This document shows positions 48,108-59,170 of a stretch of 64,000 nucleotides of DNA, piece by piece. The notes beneath the pieces are model-generated. The model saw only the letters and a list, made by a program, of their open reading frames with translations, ran no database searches and had not been told where the DNA came from. A program made the position numbers and the translations under genes. Within the stretch, counting starts at the first letter, position 1. Each line of letters begins with the position of its first letter. This DNA is from Marsupella aquatica (Eukaryota; Marchantiophyta): the NCBI GenBank assembly GCA_973895155.1, contig OZ316896.1, forward strand, positions 18,414,001 through 18,478,000. Reading direction: 5' to 3'.

Positions 48108-49434
48108 AACTAGGTTTGGATGAGGCCAGGGCCAGGGTAGTCTCAGGAGTCATCATCCCTTCCTCTTCACTCTCCCTCATCGCTCTCCCTCTTCTAGCTA
48201 TTGGGTAATGGGTATTGTTCCTCTTCACACTCCCTCTTCTTGCCATTGGGTAGTTGTTGTTGCTTAAAAGTACTCATTAAATGCCTGGAGCCCTTATAAG
48301 CTCACATAGGCTTGGAATAGAGAGCTCCAAACTCCAAAAGGAAAGAAGCTACGCTCTTCCCTCTCTCTTAAAAGTTGTAAAAGTTGTACTCTATGGTACA
48401 ACTGTACCTCCTTTTACAGGACCTCTATCCCCTTTGTACCTTGTACTTGGGGCTCCTAAGAGTAATGAGCTCATATACTGTACCTGAAGGTACAATAGTA
48501 CCTGTCTTGTGCATCTTTGTGTACTTGTTTTGTGCACACCAAACACTCTACCAGGTTTTCTCACGTTCCTTTTTTCCCCCCTTATTGGTTCCATATTTAC
48601 AGGTTTCAATTATTCTCACCCAAAAGGACACTCCAAATTTGAATGACGACCACACCATTTTTTGGCGCAACTGTGTATTATAGTTTAGGATGAGATATAC
48701 GGAGTCGTTGAAATTTCTAAGCTGGTTACAAGCACACGCAACTATTGTAACAAACGGCCAACAAAGTTACACTCAAAGAAGGAGACGAACTCGTCTAAGA
48801 TAACAAAATCCTCAGACAAGAAAAGGTCATCATAATTTGCAAAAGAAGGCCAAACCTACAATGAATGAAAGCAGACCAACACTAAAGAAGAAGCAATTGC
48901 AAAACCCAAACTGTTAAAAGAAGATAAGCAAAAAATGAAAGAACTACCACTGCAATAGTGAGACGCGCTAATGGACCAAGTCTAATGCAAACCACATACA
49001 GTGTTGCAATGAAATCTGCAAGTGGTGGGGTGGTGGGGACATGGAAATGTAGTCAAAATATCCGCAAAGTTTGTAGGAGTGAGGTTAACCGAGGGCTTGT
49101 ATTGATTGGACATCAGTCTACAAAAGGGGACATCGGTCAAAAAGGACTAGGCAGCATGCGCTTAAATGCTTAATGCTTTGCACACGTCCAATCAATCAAC
49201 CAATGTCAAAAGACCTTTTCGACACCTAAAAAGGTGTGTATTGATTTACAAAAGTTAGGAACAACGTTTTAGACTGATTCCAGCAGCTTTCGACAATCCA
49301 TGTCAGTGGAGCTGCGGCATCAACAAAGTGAAGAAGAGCTGCAAGAGAAGGACAAAACCTAATCCCCGAAAGCTGAAAGGAATCAAAGCCAGAGGCAAAT
49401 CAAGACTCAGAAGGGCCAAACAGGCTATCATTAG
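48108..49434. other. Intergenic DNA with GGTACC-type inverted repeats
   Basis: Between 48390 and 48510 lie GGTACAACTGTACC, TGTACCTGAAGGTACA and GGTACAATAGTACC, three short inverted repeats on one motif. Nothing gene-like is supported in the rest. Confidence 0.45.
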
Positions 49435-49735
49435 TACACCACTACGAAGACCCTTCGTTGACCATGAGAAACTACAGTAATTAGGATCACAGTGACGACA
49501 AAATGGGGTGTTTCCAAGCTCACCTTCATTGACCACAACAAACTAACTACAGTAGATCACATTGACAATAGAATGGGGTGCTTTTTATGTAACAAGCTCA
49601 CCTTCATTGACCACAATAAACTAACAAGATCACCTTGACAATAGAGTGGGGTGTCTTTTATGTAACAAGCTCACCTTCATTGACCACTATAAACTAACTA
49701 GATCACATTGACAATAGAATGGGGTGTTTTACATA
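49435..49735 (+). repeat. Tandem repeat of about 75-78 bp
   Basis: AAGCTCACCTTCATTGACCA recurs at 49517, 49593 and 49668, each followed by AAACTAAC...GATCAC, TTGACAATAGA and TGGGGTG. A degenerate unit precedes it from about 49450. Confidence 0.8.
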
Positions 49736-49976
49736 AACCCACAGTAGCTCAATGTTCTTGCACTACAGAATATAGTCCATAGTAAAATGATGTTGAAGAG
49801 AAGTGTCCTCTCACGCAAACTGAAATGTCCATGCAATCAAATCCCTGGCAAGTGAAATTCGAGTGTGCAAGTTGGGAGTCGGGTTAGGCATGGGAAAGGT
49901 GCACGGCAGCATTGTTAGGTCCATCTCATGGTTAGTAAATAATCATCACCATAATCTAACAGCCAGAGGGCCTTCG

Positions 49977-50034
49977 ACATTTCGTGAAGAGACAGTGAGA
50001 AAGACATTTCGTGAAGCGACAGTGAGAAAGAAAG
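49977..50034 (+). repeat. 28-bp direct repeat, two copies
   Basis: GACATTTCGTGAAG followed by N, then GACAGTGAGAAAG, occurs twice back to back, differing at one base. Confidence 0.7.
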
Positions 50035-51187
50035 AAGGGGTCTGCATATGATAATGTTCTCTGTTAAGGTGTGTCTTCAGGTCCACAACCTCCCTTTATG
50101 TGGCAGATACATTAAGCGTCATACTTCTTGTCCCAATTTTATCAACGCCATCTCAATGCGCACCATTTGTCTACGGCGCAACGGAACCTCCCCTTTTCAG
50201 TTAGCATTTGTTTTCAAAAGGGAAGCACAGAGGTACAAACGTTACATCCAATTCACCACTCTGTATTCTCCAATTTGGCAATAATTGAAGAGAGAAATTG
50301 AAATGCATTCTTGTTCACAGCCCTCCATTCGACTTCTTTCCCAATCGATCTTCCTTCAGCTCTGTGTTGAATGTGCCAAGATTGTCTCTCTCCATCGATA
50401 CCAATATCCTAGCCTCCTGAAGATCTGCCTCCGTCGCTTCCATTTCGCATGCTCTACTACAAAGCGCAACCGGTCCTTCTAAATGGGAACACATACTATC
50501 GATATGACGATACTCCACAAACTCGAACGGATTGGGTGCTGCTCTCCGAGATCGAAGTTCAGCCAGGATTACCTATTCCCTCGACGTTGATATTTGCGTG
50601 TACGCCCGTTCCAATAGTGCCTCCAGCCAGTCCAGATGCAGCCCCTTCTCTTTTTCTTTGTTGCCTTGAATGAACATTTGAACATTGTTGTATATCACAG
50701 GAGCAAAAACCAAACAAAAACCGGAAATGGCAACCCACATGCACGAACAAGAGAAATGGGTCCGAAACCAAGCCAGGCGAAGCATGATCGACAATAAACA
50801 ATCGGGCCAAAGGAAAGACTTGATGCTGACGCAAAACTTAATTGCACTGGTGTTATTAATAAAGACTGAGCGGTAAGGGTCCTAGGGAGCGATTTAGATG
50901 AATGCAGGACCCGTGAGAAGAAACACTTCCGAAACTTACTTTCGTTGTCAGAGGCATCCTCATGAAAACGTACGTATACTTTACATGTACAATTGCAGAT
51001 CCCGTGATTGACAATTGGGAAATACTTGTTTCAGAGACGTGGCTAGTACTGTAGACGACGCAATGGTAGCAATCTAGCTTGTTTGCTCCCGACTGGCTCC
51101 ACGCCTTGGCCAACTGTAAGGGGCTGCAGTCTGTCCAAAGACGACAGGAACGATCCTATGTATGCAAACTTCGGCAAGTCATGGAAG
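50035..51187. other. Intergenic DNA, no supported gene
   Basis: Several ORFs of 60-90 codons overlap on both strands without recognisable domains. The last few hundred bases are the 3' flank of the DUF4228 gene. Confidence 0.4.
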
Positions 51188-51805
51188 CTAGCTGTGGAGA
51201 GAATAGGCAGGATCATCTCGAGCTAGCTTCCAGAAAGAAGGCCTAACTGTCAAATCCGGCTGGTGGTCTTCGCGAATTTGTCCTAGAAGTTGAATTGAAG
51301 ATTGGTCGGTCGTATCAAAGCGGGTATTAAAGTCCATAAGCGGCACCCATCCTCTCCCTTTACCAGGCGCCTGCCTAGACCGTCTCACAAATTTCGCCCT
51401 CCACAATCTCCTCCTCCTCACCCCTTTGGCCGTCGTCCTCATCATAAGTCTCGCGAGGGTGAACTTAAAACGGGGCCTCAGGTCAAAAAAAAAAAAACTA
51501 GAGCCAGATGACTTCACTGGACTCTGAACTTGAGGCTCTTTGGCGATCTCTTTATACTGATCGGGAATTGGGTACATAATGTAACACTGACCTAGACTTA
51601 GACGCTCTTCTGGATCCATTACTTTGATATGACGACGCTCTCCGGGAGCCACAGCATCATCGGAGCAGTGAATCACCAAGTAATCTGGATGCAGCGCCAT
51701 CAACATTGCGACCTGAATGCTATAGTCGTACTCCACAATGATTCCATCCGGCCGAATCAGTCGAGCTGAGTACTTCCCGCCCATGCGTTGCGATGTATTG
51801 CCCAT
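51188..51805 (-). CDS. DUF4228 (PADRE) domain protein
   Basis: This 205-residue minus-strand ORF starts at the ATG at 51805; the frame is open 25 codons further up, but the chosen start gives the MGNTSQ N-terminus typical of the family and of N-myristoylated proteins. Residues 10-80 match DUF4228: ARLIRPDG-hydrophobic-(V/E)-(E/Y)-Y, a HPDYLVIH segment, and LSLGQCYIMYPIP. The family is plant-specific and its members often respond to stress; the molecular function is not known. A four-phenylalanine run (from a long A tract on the plus strand) and a basic Arg-rich region follow, then a less conserved C-terminus. It stands alone and is apparently without introns. Confidence 0.8.
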   Translation of the reverse strand: MGNTSQRMGGKYSARLIRPDGIIVEYDYSIQVAMLMALHPDYLVIHCSDDAVAPGERRHIKVMDPEERLSLGQCYIMYPIPDQYKEIAKEPQVQSPVKSSGSSFFFFDLRPRFKFTLARLMMRTTAKGVRRRRLWRAKFVRRSRQAPGKGRGWVPLMDFNTRFDTTDQSSIQLLGQIREDHQPDLTVRPSFWKLARDDPAYSLHS

Positions 51806-53397
51806 GGTGATGCTAAAACCTGTTCCCAATGTACAAATCCTCCGAAAATAGTCTTCGCAAAGTGGGTCACTTCTCTCCAAGAGATGGAAATGACTGAGTC
51901 AACGAGAAACCTGCTGATCCACCGAACAGACCCCTAACGCTCAGCGTCCTAATAGCGATTTGAAATTGGGAAGTTATGCCAGGTGTTGCGAGTGAAACGA
52001 CCCAAGAGACGCGCAGCTTCCAATTTCTTCTAATGTTTCGGACACAGTCGATACAAGCCCGCCCAGCAATGGTTCGATGGAGATAACTCCCTTTTCTGTT
52101 GCAGTCCGGTATAGGGCTTCACACTTACGATCCACGAGATGCCACCCGCGTACGTCTAAGTTCAAAAGAAAACAATGGTCAAATCAACAAATTTGCAAAA
52201 GTACGCACTCCAGGATTACATCTGCATTGACCAGTTTAGCCAAAGTCCACCTGACCGATATGACGAGTACACTACAATCAAAGCACTCTTTAAGACTGAT
52301 TTACTGTCAGAGCCCGAGCCGGATAGCCAATTTCTGTCAAGAAGACGTGTGCAGAACACGGAATGCTAATTCAAGCGGTAGCGATACTGAGGAATGCCTA
52401 CAAATGAACGACCCAGTTCAGAAGCTCAGATGTATACTCCTCTCCTTTGAATGAACAGCCTCGACAGTAAACAAACATGTCTATCAAAGCGCGCTTGCAA
52501 AGAAAAAAGTGGAGTGACAGGAATCTGAACGGCCTACCATGAATACCAATCAAATTCGAGTGGCCCTGTCTAGACCTACCTTTCCAACCGTCCTTTGCAA
52601 TGACCGAATGGTGCCACGTAGAATATGAACGACTGCAGCGCGTATGCGTATTAATTTGATGAATGGCCCAGTCCGCTTCGACGTACCGGGGATTCACCTT
52701 CGTCAGCCCAATCGTCCTTTCGAAGCGAGAATAGTGCAAGGCACAGAATCAGGCCCCGATTCTGTGGGACTGTGGAGTGAGCAACGTTTCTGTTCCCGAT
52801 GAAAACAATTTTTAAAAAAGGGGAGAAGCGTGCGAGCTTGCAGGGAGGCTAATAATAAGGGCATGGGATGGTTCTGTAGTGGACACGACTGGACAGGAAT
52901 CGGGACAGGAAAGGAGTTGTCAGTAGAGATTAGGTCATTAGGCTATTGTTTATCACTCCTAAGCAGAAGGTGACAGTGTGGTCGCAGAGTTATCGAGGGG
53001 TGAAGTTGCCTTAAAACACTGTTTGTTGCGTTGATTCTCCTCGTAAATTACGGACTATCTTTCTTGGTGTGGAGTCTCTTCTGCTGGTTAGTGAGCTGAA
53101 GGAGCACGAGGTTGGTAAGTCTGGAAACGTGCCGACGACTGGATCAGACTTGATCACTTTACTTCAAATCAGCCTTAATTTTAATTTTGTCTTTGGAACA
53201 CGAAAGCGAGCCCCCACCACCTGCGCCCTTTATGTGGGCATTAATTAATTGTTCCTTGTACTCAACGTATTTCTATTTGCATTTCATTCCACCGGTCTCT
53301 GGTTGGAGACTCTTGGGCTTCTTTCGTCTTCTTGCTGTAATTCCCTTTTTCTCCCTTTTATTGGGGGAGTCCCAGCAGCGTATTTTTTAAGGGCCTT
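51806..53397. other. Upstream region of the DUF4228 gene and intergenic DNA
   Basis: It should contain the DUF4228 promoter (reading leftwards). ORFs up to 125 codons occur on both strands but have no recognisable domain. I see no repeat. Confidence 0.4.
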
Positions 53398-53625
53398 TTG
53401 TTTTAGCCAATGTGGCAAATGTTTGCTACTCTTAGGGAGTAGATTCTAGGAATGTTCTCTATCATATTTTACTGAATTAAATCATGGCCATCAGATATTC
53501 CTAGATTAAAGAGGATCTTTAGATTCTGGCTAATGGGGTAATATGGTGTTAAATAAATCTAGCGGATATTAGCCAAAAGTGGCGAACATTTTTGGGGGAA
53601 GTGGAATTTGGCACAAATTTGCAAT
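53398..53625 (+). repeat. Dispersed repeat, copy 2 (possible MITE)
   Basis: This is a diverged second copy of 47848-48107 in the same orientation. Landmarks are AGCCAATGTGGCAAATGTTT, ATTCCTAGATTAAAG, GGCTAATGGGGT, AGTGGCGAACATTTTTGGGG and GTGGAATTTGGCACAAATTT. Confidence 0.6.
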
Positions 53626-54117
53626 TAAAAAATACAATGGTCTCCAGGTCTCTACATTGTTGGAGACTATGGGCTTATTTGGTCTTGTTGCTGTTTTCAC
53701 TCATTCTCGCCTTTATTGGGTCTCGGGCCTTTGGAATACTGTCTCCCTGTTTGGGGAGTGTTATATATATATAACAAGGATTGCTAGGTTTGAGGTTTCC
53801 CTTCACAAACTTAATCTAATGCCCTCAGTGACTTTTCTCTCTAATTTATCTGTGGTGGTTTAGAGAGAAGAATGCACACTCCAGATTTGGAAGGGGGCAC
53901 TATGAAATGTCTCCTCCACTTCTACTAAACATTGTAAAATTAAAAGAAACCTCCCAGGCCTTACTGTAGCCCAGAGCATTGTGGACAATAATAGTCCTTC
54001 AAAACTAGAGTTAAAGCCCTCATTTTCTGAGTAGTTCTGGTCCACAATACCCTGTCCACAGAGTGGTACTCTGTCCCTCATGCCCTTAATTGTTTTTCCA
54101 AAACTAGAGTCCACATG

Positions 54118-54302
54118 TTAGGTATTTTGGGAGACTCACTCCAGTCCATGTAGGACTAGTAGATTTCTTGTTCTAAGTGACCTCTCAATTTCAGGTATCC
54201 CTAAAGTTGACTAATATTTTGGGAGACCCACTCCAGTCCATGTAGGATTACTACAGTGATTTCTTGTCCAAGTGACCTCTCAATTTCAGGTATCCCTAAA
54301 GT
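54118..54302 (+). repeat. Tandem duplication of about 92 bp
   Basis: ATTTTGGGAGAC(T/C)CACTCCAG, TCCATGTAGGA, then AAGTGACCTCTCAATTTCAG and GTATCCCTAAAGT occur twice (about 54123-54212 and 54217-54302). Confidence 0.8.
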
Positions 54303-54584
54303 GTACCAGTTAACTTGATTGGTTGAATTTATTTCAGCTGAAGTGATCTGGGCCGGAAAATGGCCCAGAAAATATTATCTAGAGCCATACTGTCTAAAAC
54401 GAACCCAGACCATATTGGAAACTTTATCTTACACAGGATTATCCTATCATATTGTTGAGCCTGTTATGACCAGTGGGTTTGGTCAAGGGCCTCTTATGGT
54501 CCCCCTCAGTCTTTGAGCTCCTGGCTATGGAGGTCAAACTGTAGCACAGTTTTCGCGCCATTTCGACTACCCTCCCGTACTCAG

Positions 54585-55070
54585 TTTTTCTCGGAATCCA
54601 GTTTTCTCAGTTGCATTAGCTTGCTCTTGCCGAGGCGCATCAAATCGATATAAAACACGTCCAAAACGGTGCCGTATCAACATACTTATGGTCACATTCG
54701 TTTTCGTCGTTTTTCAGTCGTTTTTCTACGATTTTCGTCTTCCTTTCGACGGTCATATCTCGGTCAATCTTTCACGGATTTCAGATTTCTCAAGTGCTTT
54801 GTATAGCTCTTCTCCGGGAGCATCAGATTGATCCCAAGAGCGGTCCAATTGGTCTCCTATTGCCCCGATTGGACTTTGATTAGCTCTCACATTTTTTCTT
54901 CAATTTCCACCGTTCTCACTTTCAATTAGCTTTAGGGTCCTGTAGCAGTTCCTCGTTCACGGAATCCGGCATTCTCATGTGATTTGGCCAGCTCTTGTCC
55001 GGGAGTGCAACATCTATCCCTACCGCGATCCTTTTGGTGACATATCAACCACTTTCGGCTCCGATTACGA
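54585..55070 (+). repeat. Three degenerate 5' repeats, period about 183 bp
   Basis: A CGGAATCC/CGGATTTC...TTCTCA block, followed by GCTCTTGCCGAGGC, GCTCTTCTCCGGGAG or GCTCTTGTCCGGGAG, then a CAT(C/A)-rich GATC block, recurs with starts near 54590, 54773 and 54958. Similar monomers are common in LINE 5' UTRs and may hold the promoter. Confidence 0.6.
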
Positions 55071-55484
55071 TTCTGATTTACTCCTCCATTTTTGGTGACG
55101 GTTTCCCTTGATCAGCTTTGGAGCATTCCTGGCTTGCCACGTTTCTCCTCCGATTGGTGGTTGCCTTTCTTCTTCAGTTCTGACAAGGTGGTTTTTGCCA
55201 AGTTTAGTGGACCAGTTTGCATTCCACCATCTTTGGGAGCTGTAGCAGCACACTCAAATCAGCGGAGAGATATTCACTCGCATCGACTCCTCAACGGACA
55301 CATTGACGAGAGCTCCAGCTTTGTTCCCAGCTGTGCCTGCACGTGCTCAACGGTTTTCTAGGCTAGCGGGGGCGCCGCTTCTCGGATTTTGACGCGGTGG
55401 GCTCTCTCCATAGCCTTCCCTTTCTTTTCACATGTCTTGGTTGGGCCTTTTGTTGCTTCTTGATGCGCTTTTGCTTTTATCGGG

Positions 55485-55996
55485 TTGCGACCTGTCATGT
55501 CTACGTTGAGAGTGTTGGCGCGGGGCAAGCGCCCAACCCCCCCACACAGTTCTCCCCCCTCCTCCCCCCCGCCTCGTGGTCGCCTTCGTGTTTGCTCTTC
55601 TTCATTGGATCTCTCTCATCTTCGTGATGACCCCATGCCCGATGTTCTGCCGGTCCCCCCAGTCTACTGCCCACCCCATCGACGCCCTGGCTCCTCTCCC
55701 CAGCCCATTCCCCCTCCACCCCTCCAGCATCCCCCTCCGGCCTCTTCATCCACATCGGTTCCCCCCCCCCACCTCCTGTCCAGTCGTTCCCTGCTCCCTC
55801 CCCAGACGAGCGTCCCCTGCATACTTGTCCTGAGTGTGACTGGGTTGGCCTCTCCCTTCCTCATCACCGCGGGCGGGGCCGGTGCCAACGTCGCCAGCAA
55901 GCCCAATCCCAGCCCCAGCCCCCTCTTGACCCAATTAGCTCTGCCCCTCCTTCCTTGGAGGCTCCGAGCAGGCATGGAGTTGGGTTCGCTCTCTAG
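55485..55996 (+). pseudogene. N-terminal region of the LINE protein, frameshifted
   Basis: A proline/serine-rich stretch in one frame (from about 55485) shifts at a ten-C run near 55761-55771 into a second frame that carries a C2H2-like zinc finger, CPEC followed by H, H and a basic stretch (about 55823-55890), and stops at TAG 55994. The reverse transcriptase frame takes over from about 55981. R2-like elements have an N-terminal zinc finger of this sort for DNA binding. The shifts at homopolymers may be real decay or base-calling errors. Confidence 0.5.
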
Positions 55997-56061
55997 ACCC
56001 CCTTCCAGCCTACCATCCAGGGTACATTAGACCTCGCCTTTATAACCACATCTCACTAGCG

Positions 56062-58893
56062 TTGCGCCCATTAGTTCGGTCATCCTTGTTGCAACTCATG
56101 CAGCTTATCTTGGCGCATCCTATCGAGGTCTCCTATTGGTCTTTACTCATGCTTTTTCCACAGTGGACTCTTACCCTCCCTAGTCACGGTGGTCGCGTGG
56201 GTCATCGTGAGACTGCCTCTCGTATCCATCGTTTTCTGCGGGGAGATTGGGAACAGCTTCAGGAAGAGTACTTTCTTCGAGCCCGTTCCTTTACTACCCG
56301 TGCTTTGTCTGACCCAGCTCGCCACTCTCATCCTCTAGAGCACAGACACCTTCGTCGCTCTTGTCGTTTGGCCCAGGCTGGTGAATATCGTCGTGCGGTC
56401 CAGGCCCTTTCTCCCACCACACCAGCCCCCCCTGGCGAGGTCACCTTGACGGCCCTTCAGGATCTCCATCCGCAGCCCTATGATCAGCTCCCTTTGTTCG
56501 TGGAGGATTTTGAGCCTGAGGAGGATCTTCAGTTTAGTAGGGACCACTTCACCTATGCTTTCCTCCATGCTCCGCGTTGCGCGGCTGGTGGCCCCTCTGG
56601 CTATGTCTTTGAGCATTTTCGTGATTTATTCCCCCCTGAGGATCCTCAGTCTGGTTTTCCAGTTTTCTTCTCCTTTTGCCAGTGTATTGTTGCCGGCCGT
56701 TTGCCTCCTCCCGTCTCTCGGCTTTTGAGTGCTTCTCGTTTATTGGCCATGGCTAAGTCTTCACCGGGTGTTCGGCCCATAGCTATTGGAGAGGTTTTTC
56801 TTCGTCTGGTGTCTCGCGCACTTTCATCGCAGTATCGCTCTGCACTATCGGATCATCTCTCTCCACATCAGTTTGCAGTGGGCGTTCCTGGCGGTTGTGA
56901 GACAGTTATTGCGGGTATTCGTACTACCTTGGACCTCCACCCTGATTGGGTTGTCCTCCAGGTTGATGTCTCCAATGCTTTCAATACGGTTTCTCGGGCA
57001 GCAATTTTTCGTGCTTTGAGGGCAGCGGATCCAGACATCCAGTCCCTTATCCCCTTTGTCCGTTGTTTTTATGGGTGTGAGGCCCCCCTCTTCTATAGTC
57101 ATCACACCTCTACAGGAGTGTATACCACTCTTTCTTCTGCAGAAGGTACACGTCAGGGTGACCCTTTGGGTGGGCCTCTTTTTGCCATTGCCCATTTTAC
57201 TGCTTTACGAGAAGCCTCCGCGGCCCACCCCCAGTGTATCTTCCCCTCCCTTTCAGATGACACCCACATCATTGGTCCACCTTTTGCTGTTACTTCTGCC
57301 CTCGCCACCCTTTCCACCCATTTGTTGGGCCTCGGTTTACGAGTACAGCTGGTGAAGAGTCGTGCATGGAGTCCAGCTGGGTTACCCTCTGATCTTGCGC
57401 TTCCCCCTGGGTTCTTACGTCCTACCGACGGTCTTCGGGTCCTTGGCTCCCCAGTCGGTACCGCCTCCTTTTGCTCATCTTTCATTGCTGACGCTCTCCA
57501 GGCTGCCTTAGCCCCTACTCCTATGCTCCCTAAGTTAGCAGACTCTCAGGCAGCATTTGGGTTGTTATTGAGATGCATCCACCCTCGTGCGTCCTATTTG
57601 GCTCGGACACATCCCCCTACCGAGGATCTTTCTCTACACCTCCGAGCGTTTGATGTCTCCATTCGTGAGACTTTGGCCTCTCTTTTAGGGCCAGGTACTT
57701 TACTCTCATCTCCGTGGCTTCATCGACAGCTCAGTCTTCCTATTTCTCACGGTGGTTTTGGGCTTACTTCCACTGAGCGCCTTGCACCTTTGGCCTTCTT
57801 GGGCGCGTGGGCGGCCGCCTTCTCATTGTTGGCAGATCGTTTCCTTATTGAGGATCGACCTTTTTTACTTTCATCTCTCATGGAGGTCGAGGAGGGTTCA
57901 CTCCCATTTCAGGTTCATTTGCGCATGGCTCGATCATCATTACCCGATCCTGTTCGAGCTGCGTTACCTTCATTCCAGGAGTTTTTATCCTTGGACCCCG
58001 TCCGTCTTCAGGCAGACCTTGCTGGACGTATGCACGCTTTCACCCTCTCCAGCATCCTCACCGAGGCACCTGACACGGACCGAGCTCAGATTCTTTCTTC
58101 CGGAGGGAAGGGCGCAGGAGGCTGGCTTCAGGCCAATCCAGTCATTCCTCACCTGCGGATGTCTTCAGCGGAGTTTGCGACAGCCATGCGTCTTCGTATG
58201 GGCTTGCCCCACCCACTTCTTGTTGGTTTACCTCCTACTTGCACTTGTGGGAAGCCTTGTGATGCCACAGGTGTCCATCTTCTTCAATGCAGTTTGGGCG
58301 GTGAAACCATTTTTGTTCACGACGCTGTGAGAGATGCGACTGCTCAGGTTCTCTCTGGCTCTTTGGTCTGCGCGCGGCGGGAGGTGGTGCTCGAGTTACC
58401 TGGTCCTCCATCACAGCGGTTACGGGTGGATCTTACCATGGTCCGTGACGGTCACCGTACTTTGGCAGATGTAGTGGTGGCAAACCCATTGCGCCAAGAC
58501 ATCATTGGGACAGCGGCAACAACGGCAGGGGCAGCAGCATCACGAGCAGCACAAACGAAGGAGGCCAAATATGCTCCACGAGCTTCATCTGATAGCTTCC
58601 TGCCCCTTGCTCTTGAGATATTTGGGCGTCTCCATCATCAGTTCGACGGGCTTCTTCGCCAAGCTGCTCGGGATGTTCACGGCCGGATGGGTCCCACCGG
58701 GCCCCCGCTATCTGTTTTGACCACGCACTTTTGCCAACGCATTTCAGTCACCTTACAGCGTGCTCAAGCTCGGGCCGTCTATCGTCGATCTCTGACAGTG
58801 GGTGCTAGTGTGACTCCGCAGCGGCTAGCCCCCCTAGAGGACATTCCTGTCCCACTTGCCGATCTAGTTTCGACACTTGATGTAGACCACTAG
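56062..58893 (+). CDS. LINE reverse transcriptase / restriction-like endonuclease
   Basis: The 943-codon ORF is marked from a TTG; the frame is open back to 55939 and the real start lies upstream in another frame. The reverse transcriptase has motif A VDVSNAFNTV (Asp302), motif B GTRQGDPLGGPLF, and motif C LSDD (Asp399, Asp400), with serine where alanine or tyrosine-alanine is common. A thumb region follows. The C-terminus has a CTCG...C...H...C cluster (about 727-745) and a nuclease motif with Asp790 and Asp803 (RVDLT...LADVVVANP). Such enzymes nick the target and prime reverse transcription on it. The whole frame is free of stops, so this copy is fairly recent. Confidence 0.85.
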   Translation: MRPLVRSSLLQLMQLILAHPIEVSYWSLLMLFPQWTLTLPSHGGRVGHRETASRIHRFLRGDWEQLQEEYFLRARSFTTRALSDPARHSHPLEHRHLRRSCRLAQAGEYRRAVQALSPTTPAPPGEVTLTALQDLHPQPYDQLPLFVEDFEPEEDLQFSRDHFTYAFLHAPRCAAGGPSGYVFEHFRDLFPPEDPQSGFPVFFSFCQCIVAGRLPPPVSRLLSASRLLAMAKSSPGVRPIAIGEVFLRLVSRALSSQYRSALSDHLSPHQFAVGVPGGCETVIAGIRTTLDLHPDWVVLQVDVSNAFNTVSRAAIFRALRAADPDIQSLIPFVRCFYGCEAPLFYSHHTSTGVYTTLSSAEGTRQGDPLGGPLFAIAHFTALREASAAHPQCIFPSLSDDTHIIGPPFAVTSALATLSTHLLGLGLRVQLVKSRAWSPAGLPSDLALPPGFLRPTDGLRVLGSPVGTASFCSSFIADALQAALAPTPMLPKLADSQAAFGLLLRCIHPRASYLARTHPPTEDLSLHLRAFDVSIRETLASLLGPGTLLSSPWLHRQLSLPISHGGFGLTSTERLAPLAFLGAWAAAFSLLADRFLIEDRPFLLSSLMEVEEGSLPFQVHLRMARSSLPDPVRAALPSFQEFLSLDPVRLQADLAGRMHAFTLSSILTEAPDTDRAQILSSGGKGAGGWLQANPVIPHLRMSSAEFATAMRLRMGLPHPLLVGLPPTCTCGKPCDATGVHLLQCSLGGETIFVHDAVRDATAQVLSGSLVCARREVVLELPGPPSQRLRVDLTMVRDGHRTLADVVVANPLRQDIIGTAATTAGAAASRAAQTKEAKYAPRASSDSFLPLALEIFGRLHHQFDGLLRQAARDVHGRMGPTGPPLSVLTTHFCQRISVTLQRAQARAVYRRSLTVGASVTPQRLAPLEDIPVPLADLVSTLDVDH

Positions 58894-58946
58894 CTTGTAG
58901 CCACATTTGCTAGGTATGATGAGGACCTCGGTCCATTTGCGGTAGT

Positions 58947-59043
58947 TTTAGTTACTCTTTCTTGGTTTTTAGGGGTTTCCTTTTGCTCACTTCTTTTAGT
59001 TCCTCTTTCTTGGTTTTTAGGGTTTCCTTTTGCTCACTTCTTT
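58947..59043 (+). repeat. 49-bp direct repeat in LINE 3' UTR
   Basis: CTCTTTCTTGGTTTTTAGG, then GTTTCCTTTTGCTCACTTCT, occurs twice in tandem, differing by one G in the run and single bases. Confidence 0.8.
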
Positions 59044-59170
59044 TGCGTTTGGTTTTGTCCACTTGGGACCTCTCTTGTTTATTCTTTTGTACTCTATTTG
59101 GCCTTTTTCTGTATAAAGTATGTGTATATCCATCTTATGAACTGTTTTTGATGAAATCTAAAAGCAAATT

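Larger units (their letters stand above)
54585..59170 (+). mobile_element. Non-LTR retrotransposon with restriction-like endonuclease
   Basis: It consists of degenerate 5' repeats (54585-55070), a proline-rich and zinc-finger N-terminal region with frameshifts (55485-55996), a long reverse transcriptase ORF (56062-58893), and a 3' UTR ending near 59165 with GATGAAATCTAAAAGCAAA. The C-terminal CCHC-type motif followed by a PD-(D/E)xK-like nuclease, instead of an N-terminal APE endonuclease, places it with the RLE group (R2, NeSL, CRE, HERO and similar). The exact 5' edge and target duplication are not resolved. Confidence 0.75.

Noticed and set aside
55485-56030. Proline-rich 181-codon ORF as a host gene
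   Set aside because: Position and the neighbouring zinc finger make it the frameshifted N-terminal region of the LINE; the antisense ORFs here are low-complexity.
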